From positions 186,001-250,000 of the forward strand of contig NZ_JASAMB010000006.1 of assembly GCF_029948125.1 (NCBI RefSeq): a stretch of 64,000 nt of DNA, in the 5' to 3' direction. Positions 42,820-53,570 of the stretch are shown here, piece after piece. This DNA is from Catellatospora sp. KI3. GTDB taxonomy: Bacteria; Actinomycetota; Actinomycetes; Mycobacteriales; Micromonosporaceae. Position numbers and translations under genes: made by a program. The notes beneath the pieces are model-generated. The model was not told where the DNA came from. It made no database searches and was given only the letters and a program-made list of their open reading frames with translations. Position 1 is the stretch's first letter; each line of letters opens with the position of its first letter.

Positions 42820-43845
42820 GTGAGCGTGCGAGCGGCTGGGCTGCGGGTGGGGTGGCTGATCGGCGGGGTCGGCGCCGTCGTGGTCGCGCTGATCGCGGCG
42901 GTGGCGTTCGGGCCGGTGTCGCTGCCGCCCGGGTCGGTCGCCGTCGAGCTGCTCAACCTCATTCCGGGGGTACGGCTGAACTCCGGCCTCAACCCCCGCG
43001 AGATCGCCATCATCACCGAGATCCGGCTGCCCCGCGCCGTGCTCGGGCTGCTCGTCGGGGCGATGCTGGCCCTGGCCGGCGGCTGCTACCAGGGCGTCTT
43101 CCGCAACCCGCTGGCCGACCCGTACCTGCTCGGCGTCGCCGCCGGGGCGGGGCTGGGCGCCACCATGGCCATCGCGTTCGACGAGCGGGCCCTGCTCGCC
43201 CCGGCCGCCTTCCTCGGCGCGGCCGGGTCGGTGCTGGTTACGTACCTGCTGGGCATGGCCGGGGGGCGGGACCGGTCGTCGGCGACGCTGATCCTGGCCG
43301 GGGTGGCCGTGTCGAGCTTCCTCGCCGCGATTCAGACGTACCTGCTGCAGCGCAACGTCGACACCATCCGCGAGGTGTACTCCTGGCTGCTCGGGCGGCT
43401 GTCCACCGACGGGTGGCACGAGGTGCGGCTGCTGCTGCCGTACGCGCTGCTGACCGGGGTGGTCGTGCTCGCCCTGCGCCGGGAGCTGGACGTGCTCAGC
43501 GTCGGCGACGACGAGGCCGCCGGGCTGGGGCTGCACCCGCAGCGGTCGCGGCTCATCCTGCTGGCCGCCGCCTCGCTGGGCACCGCCGCGGCGGTCGCCG
43601 TCTCAGGGCTGATCGGCTTCGTCGGGATCATCGTCCCGCACGTGGTACGGCTGCTCGCCGGTGGCTCGTACCGGTCGATCCTGCCGCTGTCCCTGCTCTT
43701 CGGCGCCGCCTTCCTGACCCTGTGCGACCTGGCCGCCCGCACCCTGATCGCGCCCGGCGAGCTGCCCATCGGCGTGGTCACCGCGTTCTTCGGCGCGCCG
43801 TTCTTCGTGCTGGTGCTGCGCACCAGCCGGCAGGTGAGCCTGTAG
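42820..43845 (+). CDS. btuC: Cobalamin ABC transporter permease (FecCD family)
   Basis: A 341-residue permease with about ten helices. Family motifs: LRAxLGLLVGAMLALAGGCYQGVFRNPLADPYLLG-like segment (here RLPRAVLGLLVGAML then NPLADPYLLGV), and near the end GLIGFVGIIVPHVVRLL, the loop that touches the ATPase. GTG 42820 is used; a second GTG lies two codons later. It partners BtuF and BtuD for B12 uptake. Confidence 0.95.
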   Translation: MSVRAAGLRVGWLIGGVGAVVVALIAAVAFGPVSLPPGSVAVELLNLIPGVRLNSGLNPREIAIITEIRLPRAVLGLLVGAMLALAGGCYQGVFRNPLADPYLLGVAAGAGLGATMAIAFDERALLAPAAFLGAAGSVLVTYLLGMAGGRDRSSATLILAGVAVSSFLAAIQTYLLQRNVDTIREVYSWLLGRLSTDGWHEVRLLLPYALLTGVVVLALRRELDVLSVGDDEAAGLGLHPQRSRLILLAAASLGTAAAVAVSGLIGFVGIIVPHVVRLLAGGSYRSILPLSLLFGAAFLTLCDLAARTLIAPGELPIGVVTAFFGAPFFVLVLRTSRQVSL

Positions 43846-44613
43846 ATGCTGGTCATCGAAGGGGTACGGGTCACCCTCGGCGGCACCGAGATCCTGCACG
43901 GGGTGGACCTCAGCGTCGCCGCGGGCGAGTGGGTGACCGTCATCGGCCCCAACGGCGCGGGCAAGTCCACCCTGCTCAAAGCGCTCAGCGGTACGGTCCC
44001 GCACACCGGCGTGGTGACCGTGGACGGTACGGGCACCACCGCGCTGCCGCGCCGCCGCCGCGCCCAGCTCGTCGCCACCGTCGCCCAGCAGCCGGTGGTT
44101 CCGCCCGGCATGCGGGTGCTCGACTACGTGCTGCTCGGGCGCACCCCGTACATCCCGACCCTGGGCCGCGAGTCCGCGCGCGACCTGGCCAAGGTCGAGC
44201 AGACGCTGCACCAGCTCGACCTGCACCGGTTCGCCGGGCGCGAGCTGGCCACCCTCTCCGGCGGCGAGCGGCAGCGGGTCTTCCTGGCCCGCGCGCTGGC
44301 CCAGGACGCGCCGCTGCTGCTGCTCGACGAGCCCACCTCGGCCCTGGACATCGGGCACCAGCAGGAGGTGCTGGAGCTGGTCGACCGGCTGCGCCGCGAG
44401 CACTCGCTGACCGTGCTGGCCACCATGCACGACCTGTCCGTGGCCGGCGAGTACGCCGACCGGCTGGTGCTGCTCGCCGACGGCCGGGTCGCCGCCGACG
44501 GGCCGCCCGAGCAGGTGCTCACCGAGGAGCTGCTGGCCCGCCACTACCGCGCGCGGGTACGCGTCATCGCGGGCGAGTTCGGCCCGATCGTGGTGCCGGT
44601 GCGGCTCAGCTGA
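43846..44613 (+). CDS. btuD: Cobalamin ABC transporter ATPase
   Basis: A 255-residue ABC ATPase with Walker A GPNGAGKST (residues about 34-42), Q-loop VAQQPV, signature LSGGERQRV, Walker B LLLLDEPTSALD and switch His in ATMHDLS. ATG 43846 directly follows the btuC stop (TAGATG). Its own stop overlaps the 3' end of the converging PLP gene by eight bases. Confidence 0.95.
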   Translation: MLVIEGVRVTLGGTEILHGVDLSVAAGEWVTVIGPNGAGKSTLLKALSGTVPHTGVVTVDGTGTTALPRRRRAQLVATVAQQPVVPPGMRVLDYVLLGRTPYIPTLGRESARDLAKVEQTLHQLDLHRFAGRELATLSGGERQRVFLARALAQDAPLLLLDEPTSALDIGHQQEVLELVDRLRREHSLTVLATMHDLSVAGEYADRLVLLADGRVAADGPPEQVLTEELLARHYRARVRVIAGEFGPIVVPVRLS

Positions 44614-45916
44614 GCGCCCGCACCGCCGCCACCGCCCGGTCGACCTCCTCGACGCTGTTCACGATGCTGGTGCCCAACCGCAGACAGGACGGGTTGTACG
44701 GGGTCGCGCTGGCGGCGATGCCCTGGGCGCGCATCGCCTGCACCGCCGCGGCGGGCTGCGTACCGGGGATGTCGCAGCACACCAGGCCCGCCGACACGGC
44801 GGGCGAACGCGGCGTGATCAGCTTGAGTCCCGGGATCTGGGCCAGGCCCGCCTTCAGCGTGGCGGCCAGCTGCGCGGTACGGGCGGCGACCCGGTCGCGC
44901 CCCAGCGCGTTGTGGAACGCGAACGCCTCGCGCAGCGCCCAGCGGTGCTCGAACGCGTGGTAGCCGCCCGGCGACGGCGGCACCGCCCCGGCCGGACCAG
45001 GTCCGAACCCCATCCAGGCGCCGATGCTGGCGTTGTCGAACGGCGGGATGACCGGCCGGAACCGCTGCCAGGCGGCCTCGGTACCCCAGACCATGCCGGT
45101 GCCGCGCGGCCCGAACAGCCACTTGTGGCAGCCCGAGACCAGGAAGTCGCAGCCCAGCTCCGCCGGCCCCGCGTCGACCGCGCCGAAGCCGTGCACGCCG
45201 TCCACGCACAGCAGCGCCTTCTCCTGCGGCGAGCGGCTCCGGTTCACCTCGGCCAGGGCGGTGGCGATCTCCCGGACCGGCAGGCGTACGCCGGTGCTGG
45301 AGTGCACCCAGGTCACCGCGACCACCCGGGTCTTCGGGGTGACGGCGGCGAGCAGGGCGCCGACCATCTCGTCCACGCCGGCTGCGGCCGGGTCCCGGTA
45401 GAGGCGGGCGCGGCGCACCGTGACGCCGTCGCGGGCCGCGCGCAGCCGCAGCGACTCGTGGGTGGAGTAGAAGTCGTGCTCGGTGGTCAGCACCTCGTCG
45501 CCGGAGGCCAGCGCCAGGCCGCCGTAGAGCAGGCCGAGGCCCATCGTGGTGGAGTCGGTGAGGTACAGCTCGCCGTGGGCGCCCAGGTACTTCGCCGCCT
45601 CCTGGGTGATCTGGGCGTCGCGGGCGACCTCGTTGGCGTGCAGGTAGGTCAGCGGGTCGCGGTCGAGCTGGGCACGGTGGGCGTCAATCGCGGCGCGTAC
45701 GGTCGCGGGCGGGCTGGCGAAGACGAACGCGTCGAAGTGCGCCACGGCGGGATCGAGCACGAACTGCGCGCGCACACTGGCCCAGTCCTGCGGATCCAGC
45801 GGCGGCGGGGTGGCCTGGCCGGTCGGCTTCGGAGGGTCGTCGTCGCACGCCGCGAGCGCACCCAGCGCCGCCGTTCCCGCCGCCGCGCCGAGCACCAGCC
45901 GCCGACTGACCGCCAT
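44606..45916 (-). CDS. Exported class V aminotransferase-fold PLP enzyme
   Basis: A 436-residue PLP enzyme of the isopenicillin-N epimerase/cysteine desulfurase type. PLP lysine is in SGCHKWLFGPRGTGM (about residue 240), with VDGVHGFGAVD before it. The N-terminus MAVSRRLVLGAAAGTAALGALAAC is a twin-arginine-like signal with a lipobox (LAAC at about residues 21-24), so the folded enzyme is probably exported and lipid-anchored, unusual for a PLP enzyme. ATGs at 45934 and 45943 are alternatives that keep the RR motif. Substrate unknown. A very long open frame joining it to HelD is an artefact. Confidence 0.85.
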   Translation of the reverse strand: MAVSRRLVLGAAAGTAALGALAACDDDPPKPTGQATPPPLDPQDWASVRAQFVLDPAVAHFDAFVFASPPATVRAAIDAHRAQLDRDPLTYLHANEVARDAQITQEAAKYLGAHGELYLTDSTTMGLGLLYGGLALASGDEVLTTEHDFYSTHESLRLRAARDGVTVRRARLYRDPAAAGVDEMVGALLAAVTPKTRVVAVTWVHSSTGVRLPVREIATALAEVNRSRSPQEKALLCVDGVHGFGAVDAGPAELGCDFLVSGCHKWLFGPRGTGMVWGTEAAWQRFRPVIPPFDNASIGAWMGFGPGPAGAVPPSPGGYHAFEHRWALREAFAFHNALGRDRVAARTAQLAATLKAGLAQIPGLKLITPRSPAVSAGLVCCDIPGTQPAAAVQAMRAQGIAASATPYNPSCLRLGTSIVNSVEEVDRAVAAVRALS

Positions 45917-46090
45917 GTCCCCGATCCATGCCATGCCCTTCATGGCAGCACGCCCACCCCGCCCGCCACCACACCCCGAACCCACTCGCCGCGAAAGCGT
46001 TAGACGCCGTTGCGCGAGCCTCACGCGCCGCGCCCGCACCCGCGCCGCGCCCGCGCCGCGCCCGCACCCGCACCCGCGCTGCGTGGTGCT

Positions 46091-46150
46091 GCAGTTTCGG
46101 GGAAAGTGCTGGAATTCGGGCCAATATTCGCGCAGTTTCCCCGAAACTGC
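46091..46150. repeat. Dispersed composite palindrome, family A copy 4
   Basis: Arms GCAGTTTCGGGGAAA and TTTCCCCGAAACTGC in inverted orientation. With family B copy 3 it fills most of the 350-base gap between helD and the PLP enzyme gene; the remaining part (45944-46090) is a run of GCGCCGCGCCC-like low-complexity DNA with no gene seen. Confidence 0.9.
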
Positions 46151-46218
46151 ACGCCGCTTTGGCCGCACCAGCGCCCGACAGGGGCGCCGCTGGCGTTCTG
46201 CGGCGGTGTGGTGCGGGT

Positions 46219-46269
46219 TGGGAAGGGGCCCTTCTACATCGGAAATCGATAAGAAGGGTCCCTTCCTTA
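46219..46269. repeat. Dispersed composite palindrome, family B copy 3
   Basis: Reverse-oriented unit with GGAAGGGGCCCTT and AAGAAGGGTCCCTTCCTTA. Its outer TTA (46267-46269) is the TAA stop codon of helD, so the repeat abuts and even supplies the gene end. Confidence 0.9.
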
Positions 46270-48294
46270 GCGCAGGGCGGTGGGGAGGGGGGCGGTGTGG
46301 AGGACGGTGAGGCTGGTGACGGCGCGGGTGAGGGCGACGTAGAGGCGGTGCAGCCCGCGCGGCTCGGCGGCGACGATGGCGGCGGGTTCGACGACGATGA
46401 CGTGGTCGTACTCCAGGCCCTTGACCAGGGTGGCGGGGACGACGACGAGTCGCCCGTCGCCGTCGAGGTCGGACGGGTCGAGGCCCGCCTCGCGCAGCTG
46501 GGCCGTGATCGCCGGGACGTCGGCGTCGGCGGCGATCACGCCGATGGAGCCCTCCAGGGTCAGCGCGGCGCGGGCGGCGGCGGCCACGTCGGCGGACTCG
46601 GTGATGTCCAGGGAGCCGTCGCGGCGCAGCGAGCGCGCGGGCGGGACCTGCACGTCCAGCTCGGGCAGCAGCTTGTTGGCCAGGGCCACCACTGCGGCGG
46701 GCACCCGGAAGCCGGTGCTCAGCGCCACGATCCGCCCGTCGGGGCGGCCCAGGTGGGTGAGCGTGTCGCGCCAGTCGCGGGCCGACCAGGGGGCGGTGCC
46801 CTGGGCGAGGTCGCCGAGGATGGTGAGCGAGCCGTGGGTGCTGCGCCGGGCCAGCGCGCGGGCCTGCATCGGGGACAGGTCCTGCGCCTCGTCGACGACG
46901 ATGTGGCCGAAGCCGGGCTGCCGGTCGAGCAGGCCGGCCACCTCGTCGATCAGGACCGCGTCGGCGGCGCTGAACTTGGCCTGCTTGACCGTACGCGGGG
47001 CGGTGGGCCAGCGCAGGGCCTCCTGCTCGGCCTCGGTGAGGATGCCGTCGGCGGCGGCGCGCAGCCGCTCGGGGTCGCCCAGCAGCTCGGCCACGACCTG
47101 CGGCGCCGCGACGGCGGGCCAGCAATGGTCTAGCAGTTCGACGACGGGCTTGGCCTTGCCGATCCTGCGGAGCCAGCTGTCGGAGGGGGACTCGGCGCGC
47201 CGGGCCTCGGACTGGCGCTGGAGCAGGGCCACGACGCGGGCGCGCACCCGGTCCCGGCCGACGGCGTAGCCGGGCTGCTCGCGGCGTACCTCGTCGACGA
47301 CGCGGCGCAGCACGCCCTCGTCGATCCGCCACCGGTAGGAGCCGTCGGAGATGGTGATCGGGCCCTGGGGCCGGTCGATCCGGTTCCACAGCGCCCGGTG
47401 CAGCACCTGTGCCATACGCGGGTCGTGTTTGAGGGCGGCGGTCGCGTCGGAGTCGGTGCCTCTGACCGGGGTCTCCAGCAGGTCGGTGATGGTGGCCTGC
47501 TCGACCTCGATCTCGCCGAGCGCGGGCAGCACCGCCGAGATGTAGTTTAGGAACGACCGGTTCGGCCCGATGATCATCACGCCGGAGCGGCGCAGCCGCT
47601 CCCGGTGCAGGTAGAGCAGGTACGCGGCGCGGTGCAGGCCTACCGCGGTCTTCCCGGTGCCGGGCGCGCCCTGTACGCAGATGGTGTCCGCCAGCTCGGC
47701 CCGGACCAGCTCGTCCTGCTCGGGCTGGATGGTCGCGACGATGTCGCGCATCGGCCCGACGCGGGGCCGCTCGATCTCGGCGGTGAGGATGGCGCTGCCG
47801 GTGCCCAGCTCCTGCCCCTGGTCGAGCTGCTCGTCCTCGAAGCTGGTCAGGGTGGTCGGCGCGCCGGGCGCGCCGGGCGCCCAGCCGAACCGGCGCCGCA
47901 CCGCGACGCCCTGCGGCTCGCTCGCGCTGGCCTGGTAGAACCGCTGCGACATGGGCGCGCGCCAGTCGAGCACCAGCGGCTCGCCCGCCGCGTCGGTGAC
48001 GTGGCGGCGGCCGATGTGCCACACCTCGGGCTCGGCCATGGTCAGCTTGCCGAAGAACAGCGGCGCGGCCGGATCGTCGGTCAGCTCCTTGATCCGCTGG
48101 GCCATCTGCCGTCCGAGCTGCTCGGCGGTGTACGCATCCCCGGCGACCCGGTCGCCGACATGGAACAGCTCCTCGGCGCGGTTGCGCATCGCGGCCAGCG
48201 CGGCGCGGGACACGGCCAGGTGCCCGCGTTCGGTGTCGAGGTCGGCCGGGCCGTCGAGGGCGCGGCGGATCGCGGGGGAGATGTCGGTGTGCAT
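46267..48294 (-). CDS. HelD/HelR-type UvrD-like ATPase
   Basis: A 675-residue superfamily 1 helicase-like protein. Walker A is QGAPGTGKTAVGLHRAAYLLY (about residues 207-227, split), Walker B IVVDEAQDLSPMQ, with later motifs LSTGFRVP and LVKGLEYDHVIVVEP and the end RLYVALTRAVTSL. The long N-terminal charged helical arm (YTAEQLGRQMAQRIKEL) fits HelD, which inserts into RNA polymerase and frees stalled complexes; some actinobacterial versions (HelR) protect against rifampicin. No rifamycin-associated element was seen upstream. ATG 48294 has AGAGGA upstream. Confidence 0.9.
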   Translation of the reverse strand: MHTDISPAIRRALDGPADLDTERGHLAVSRAALAAMRNRAEELFHVGDRVAGDAYTAEQLGRQMAQRIKELTDDPAAPLFFGKLTMAEPEVWHIGRRHVTDAAGEPLVLDWRAPMSQRFYQASASEPQGVAVRRRFGWAPGAPGAPTTLTSFEDEQLDQGQELGTGSAILTAEIERPRVGPMRDIVATIQPEQDELVRAELADTICVQGAPGTGKTAVGLHRAAYLLYLHRERLRRSGVMIIGPNRSFLNYISAVLPALGEIEVEQATITDLLETPVRGTDSDATAALKHDPRMAQVLHRALWNRIDRPQGPITISDGSYRWRIDEGVLRRVVDEVRREQPGYAVGRDRVRARVVALLQRQSEARRAESPSDSWLRRIGKAKPVVELLDHCWPAVAAPQVVAELLGDPERLRAAADGILTEAEQEALRWPTAPRTVKQAKFSAADAVLIDEVAGLLDRQPGFGHIVVDEAQDLSPMQARALARRSTHGSLTILGDLAQGTAPWSARDWRDTLTHLGRPDGRIVALSTGFRVPAAVVALANKLLPELDVQVPPARSLRRDGSLDITESADVAAAARAALTLEGSIGVIAADADVPAITAQLREAGLDPSDLDGDGRLVVVPATLVKGLEYDHVIVVEPAAIVAAEPRGLHRLYVALTRAVTSLTVLHTAPLPTALR

Positions 48295-48439
48295 GGCCGT
48301 TTCCTCTGGTCGTCGGCGGATGAAGCGGCCGCCCGGCTCTGCGCCTGTGGGGCGGGCGCTGTCGGCTGTGCCAGAGAGGAGGGAATCGACCGACCATGCT
48401 AGTTCCTCATTCGGCGCCCGCACGTGATTTTCTTTACGG

Positions 48440-49012
48440 GTGAGCGCTGGGGAACAGTTGAGGATCACGGATCCAGCGGTGATGCGCGCGTTGGCGCACC
48501 CCGCCCGAATCGCGATCATGGAGCACCTGGCCGGGAGCGTCGACGACGTGACGGCCACCGAGTGCGCCGGGGTGGTGGGCCTGTCGCCGAGTGCGACGAG
48601 CTACCACCTGCGCGCCCTGGCGAAGGCGGGCCTCATCGAGGACGCGCCGAGCCGGGGCGACGGGCGCGAGCGCGTCTGGCGGACCAGGATGCGCGGGTAC
48701 TCCATAGAGCTGGAAGGAAGCGCCGACTCCGAGGCCAAGGCGGCCGAGCGGGCGGTGACCGACGTCTTCCTGGCGCGCGGGGACGAGCGGGTCCGGCAGT
48801 GGGTGGCGCGGTCGGCCGACGAGGCGCCGGAGTGGTACGACGCGGCGCTGATGAGCGAGACGGTGCTGATGGTGACCGCGGCCGAGCTCAAGGAGATCAC
48901 CGAGAACATGCTGGCGATGCTGGCGCCGTACAAGCGGAGCGTGCGGCAGAACGATCCGCCCGAGGGGGCGCGGCGCGCGCTGCTGCAGGTGCGGGCGGTC
49001 CCGCTCGACTGA
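48440..49012 (+). CDS. ArsR-type helix-turn-helix regulator
   Basis: A 190-residue regulator with an N-terminal winged helix (MRALAHPARIAIMEHLAG, then LSPSATSYHLRALAKAGLIE and ERVWRT) and a helical C-terminal half. This two-part layout is common in regulators beside MFS exporters. The MFS gene starts 46 bases after its stop, behind its own promoter overlaid by a long palindrome that this protein is the best candidate to bind. GTG 48440 start. Confidence 0.88.
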   Translation: MSAGEQLRITDPAVMRALAHPARIAIMEHLAGSVDDVTATECAGVVGLSPSATSYHLRALAKAGLIEDAPSRGDGRERVWRTRMRGYSIELEGSADSEAKAAERAVTDVFLARGDERVRQWVARSADEAPEWYDAALMSETVLMVTAAELKEITENMLAMLAPYKRSVRQNDPPEGARRALLQVRAVPLD

Positions 49013-49022
49013 GAGAGGTCTA

Positions 49023-49058
49023 TTGCCCCACCGGGATGTGAAAGACATACTGTGAAGC

Positions 49059-49080
<22 letters not shown>
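49023..49080 (+). promoter_or_regulatory. Promoter and long palindromic operator over the MFS start codon
   Basis: TTGCCC (49023-49028), a 17-base gap and CATACT (49046-49051) form a promoter; ATG follows seven bases later. Perfect arms GTGAAAGACAT (49038-49048) and ATGTCTTTCAC (49059-49069) flank 10 bases, and outer CCCACCG-x-GA / TC-x-CGGTGGG extends the symmetry to 49027-49080. The palindrome covers the -10 box, the presumed start of transcription and codons 1-7. Confidence 0.75.
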
Positions 49081-51168
<2,088 letters not shown>

Positions 51169-51179
51169 CCCAGAGCGGC

Positions 51180-51231
51180 AAGGAAGGGGCCCTTCTTATC
51201 GCTTTCCGATGTAGAAGGGCCCCTTCTTAAC
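51180..51231. repeat. Dispersed composite palindrome, family B copy 4
   Basis: AAGGAAGGGGCCCTTCTT, a centre with CGCTTTCCGATG, then TAGAAGGGCCCCTTCTTAA. Twelve bases past the mqnA stop, in a convergent gap. Confidence 0.9.
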
Positions 51232-51274
51232 CCGCGACGCCCGGCCCGGCCCCGGTCGGGTCGGGTCGGGTCGC

Positions 51275-52225
51275 TCAGACGAGGTCGGTGCGGGTGCGGA
51301 GTTGGGTGGCGATGGACCTGGCGGTGTCGCCGCCGGTGGTCCAGGGCTTGCTCAGCGGGGGGCGGGTCAGCACGGCCATGGTCCAGGTGCTGCCCAGGGC
51401 CATGCAGTTGACCGTCCAGAAGCCGAGGGCCTGCCGGTCGACCCAGCCGTTCTTGATGGCGATGTCCTTCTGCTCGGCGGCGGGCCAGGCCTTGCGGATG
51501 CCGAAGTCGCCGGTGCCGCGTACCTGGCGCATCTCGTTGACGAGCCAGTTCGTCCACTTGGGGCCGGCGGCGGTGCCGTTGCCGATGCAGTGGGCGATGC
51601 GACAGGTGTCGCGGGCCGACAGTGCCGTGGTGCTCCAGCCGTCTCCGGCCTTGGAGTCGGTGAGCTTGCAGATGGAGACCAGGCGGCCGATCGTCGCCGA
51701 CTTGCCGAGCTCGCCGTAGAGCGTCGAGGCGGGCTCGTTGGCGCTGTCGCGGATCATCGTGCTGATCATGTTCATCCGCGCGGTGCTGGGCGTGGTGCCC
51801 GACTCGGTGGCGCGCCGGAGGTAGTCGGCGGCCAGCCAGGCTTTGATCATCGACGCGGTCATGTTGGTCTGGTGGAAGTTCGGCGAGCCGATGATGCGGC
51901 CGGTCTGCCGGTCCATCAGCGCCCAGCTCCACCAGCCCGAGGTGTTGACGCTGACCAGGCCGGTCGTCGACTCGGTGAGGGCGGCGTGCGCCACGCCGGG
52001 CTTGCCCGGCTGCACCGGTACCACCGCGGCGGCCTCGCGGCTGGCGGCGGGCGACGGCGTCGGCACCGCCGACGGGCTGGGCGAGCTCGCCGGGAAGCTG
52101 GCGCCGAGCATCTCCGGGGTGCCCCTCCCGCCACGGGAGGCCAGCCAGAAGCCGCCACCGGCCAGTGCGGCCAGGCCGGCGCCGCCGGTCAGCAGGGCAC
52201 GGCGTCGGTTCATCATCTGCGTCAT
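51275..52225 (-). CDS. Exported serine hydrolase of the beta-lactamase/PBP fold (1)
   Basis: A 316-residue protein with an N-terminal NRRRALLTGGAGLAALAGGG signal of Tat type (three Arg) and a low-complexity PSPSA stretch. The catalytic SxxK is TASMIKAWL (Ser about 122), a SxN-like RDSANEPA motif follows near 150 and a KxG-like AIKNGW near 260. This order fits class A beta-lactamase-like serine hydrolases or small PBPs. It has two Cys pairs likely to form disulfides. ATG 52225 has GGAG seven bases upstream. A paralogue lies directly upstream on the same strand. Confidence 0.85.
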   Translation of the reverse strand: MTQMMNRRRALLTGGAGLAALAGGGFWLASRGGRGTPEMLGASFPASSPSPSAVPTPSPAASREAAAVVPVQPGKPGVAHAALTESTTGLVSVNTSGWWSWALMDRQTGRIIGSPNFHQTNMTASMIKAWLAADYLRRATESGTTPSTARMNMISTMIRDSANEPASTLYGELGKSATIGRLVSICKLTDSKAGDGWSTTALSARDTCRIAHCIGNGTAAGPKWTNWLVNEMRQVRGTGDFGIRKAWPAAEQKDIAIKNGWVDRQALGFWTVNCMALGSTWTMAVLTRPPLSKPWTTGGDTARSIATQLRTRTDLV

Positions 52226-52268
52226 GAGGGGACTCCGGGGGGAGGGGTGGTGCGGAGGGGCGTGGTGC

Positions 52269-52279
52269 GGGGGGGGGGG
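52269..52279. repeat. G11 homopolymer
   Basis: Eleven consecutive G between the two serine hydrolase genes. Such a run can vary in length by slippage, or be misread in assembly; it lies between the end of one gene and the start of the next. Confidence 0.8.
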
Positions 52280-52298
52280 TGAGGCGGGGGCGCTGGGG

Positions 52299-53306
52299 TC
52301 AGGCTCGGGGCAGGAGCTGTCCGGCGACGCTGGCGCAGACGTCGGCACCGTACTGCAGGCCGTTTGCGACGGGGTAACGGGTCATCACGCTCATGATCCA
52401 GTCGTCGCTGATGGCCAGGCAGTTCAGGTGCCAGCTGCTGTCCGCGCCGATGGCGGTCCAGCCGTTCTTGATGGCGAGGGTGCGGGCGAGGGTGCTCGGT
52501 ACGCCGTCGATGATGCCCCACCGGCCGCCGCCGCGGGTGGCCTGCTGGTCGGCGCGGGCGGTGCTGCCCTCGACCCGCTGCATCTCGGACAGCACCCAGC
52601 CGGTCCACTCGGCTCCGGCGGCGGTGCCGTCGGCGACGCAGGAGGCCAGCCGCAGCGCGTCGCGCGGCGACATCTGGGTGCGGCTCCACCAGGACTTGTA
52701 CGCCGAGGTGTCGGTCATGCCGCACATCTGGATCATGCGGTGCACCGACTCGTCGCTGCCGTTGGCGACGTACAGGGCCTGGGCGGCGCGGTCGTCGGAG
52801 TGCCGGATCGCGTCGCTGGCCTTGGTGAGCCAGTCCTGCGTGACGGTCTGCCCGCTGTCGGCGGCGCGCCGCAGGTAGTCCGAGACCAGCCAAATCTTGA
52901 TCATTGATTCGGTGCTGCTGGTCTGGTGCGCGTTCTCGGCGGCGACGACCTCGCCGGTGTGCCGGTCGAGCATCGCCCAGCCGAGGTAGTCGCCCTTGAA
53001 GTCGACGGTCACCGGGCCCGGCACCAGCGACCGGCTCTCCTTCGTGTTGCTGACCGGGCGCTGCGCCCGCACCTCGGGTGCCTTCGTCGCCGGGCTGGCC
53101 GAGGCGGGGGTGCTCGGGGTCGCCGGGGTGCTGGGCGCGGCCGGGACGGGGTCCGGGCTCGCCGCGGGCTGGGACTGGGCCGGGACAGCGCTCACCACGG
53201 TGGCCTCCGAGCCGGTGAGGGCCGATGCCGCGGATGGGATCAGCACTGCCAGGACCATAACGCCGAGCGCCGTGGTCGTGGCGGTGAAGGGTGTGCGCCG
53301 GGGCAT
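52299..53306 (-). CDS. Exported serine hydrolase of the beta-lactamase/PBP fold (2)
   Basis: A 335-residue paralogue of the downstream gene. Signal peptide to about residue 30, then a Pro/Ala/Ser-rich linker (PAAPSTPATPSTPASAS) to about residue 75. Motifs line up with the first copy: SxxK in TESMIKIWL (Ser about 134), SDDRAAQ, CVADGTAAGAEWTGWVLSEM and AIKNGW. The two keep the same Cys spacing (RMIQMCGM...LASCVADG and HLNCLA). They probably act on the cell wall or on beta-lactams. The linker suggests the domain reaches into the wall. Confidence 0.85.
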   Translation of the reverse strand: MPRRTPFTATTTALGVMVLAVLIPSAASALTGSEATVVSAVPAQSQPAASPDPVPAAPSTPATPSTPASASPATKAPEVRAQRPVSNTKESRSLVPGPVTVDFKGDYLGWAMLDRHTGEVVAAENAHQTSSTESMIKIWLVSDYLRRAADSGQTVTQDWLTKASDAIRHSDDRAAQALYVANGSDESVHRMIQMCGMTDTSAYKSWWSRTQMSPRDALRLASCVADGTAAGAEWTGWVLSEMQRVEGSTARADQQATRGGGRWGIIDGVPSTLARTLAIKNGWTAIGADSSWHLNCLAISDDWIMSVMTRYPVANGLQYGADVCASVAGQLLPRA

Positions 53307-53570
53307 GGGGGTGCTCCTGGGGGTGACGTCGCTGTCAGGGGGTGGTGCCCGTCCCGGCAGGGGTGGTCGCCGGAACGCGGTCAAAGGTAGGCCGGATCGC
53401 TGGGAGCTGCCTTTATGCCGGTCTTGCCCGAGCGTGAACCGGCTTGTTCCGGTGATGCTTGTCACTCGGCGGCAGTACCCGGCGGGGCGCATGGAACCAG
53501 GATGCGCAGGTGGGTGCGCTGCTTGTGACAGTTGTTGCGGCGATTGGCGAGAAGCTGTAACACTGACCGC

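Noticed and set aside
44606-48397. A single 1263-codon frame joining HelD antisense text to the PLP enzyme
   Set aside because: Only the last 436 residues look like protein; the rest is HelD read in the wrong frame plus intergenic repeats.
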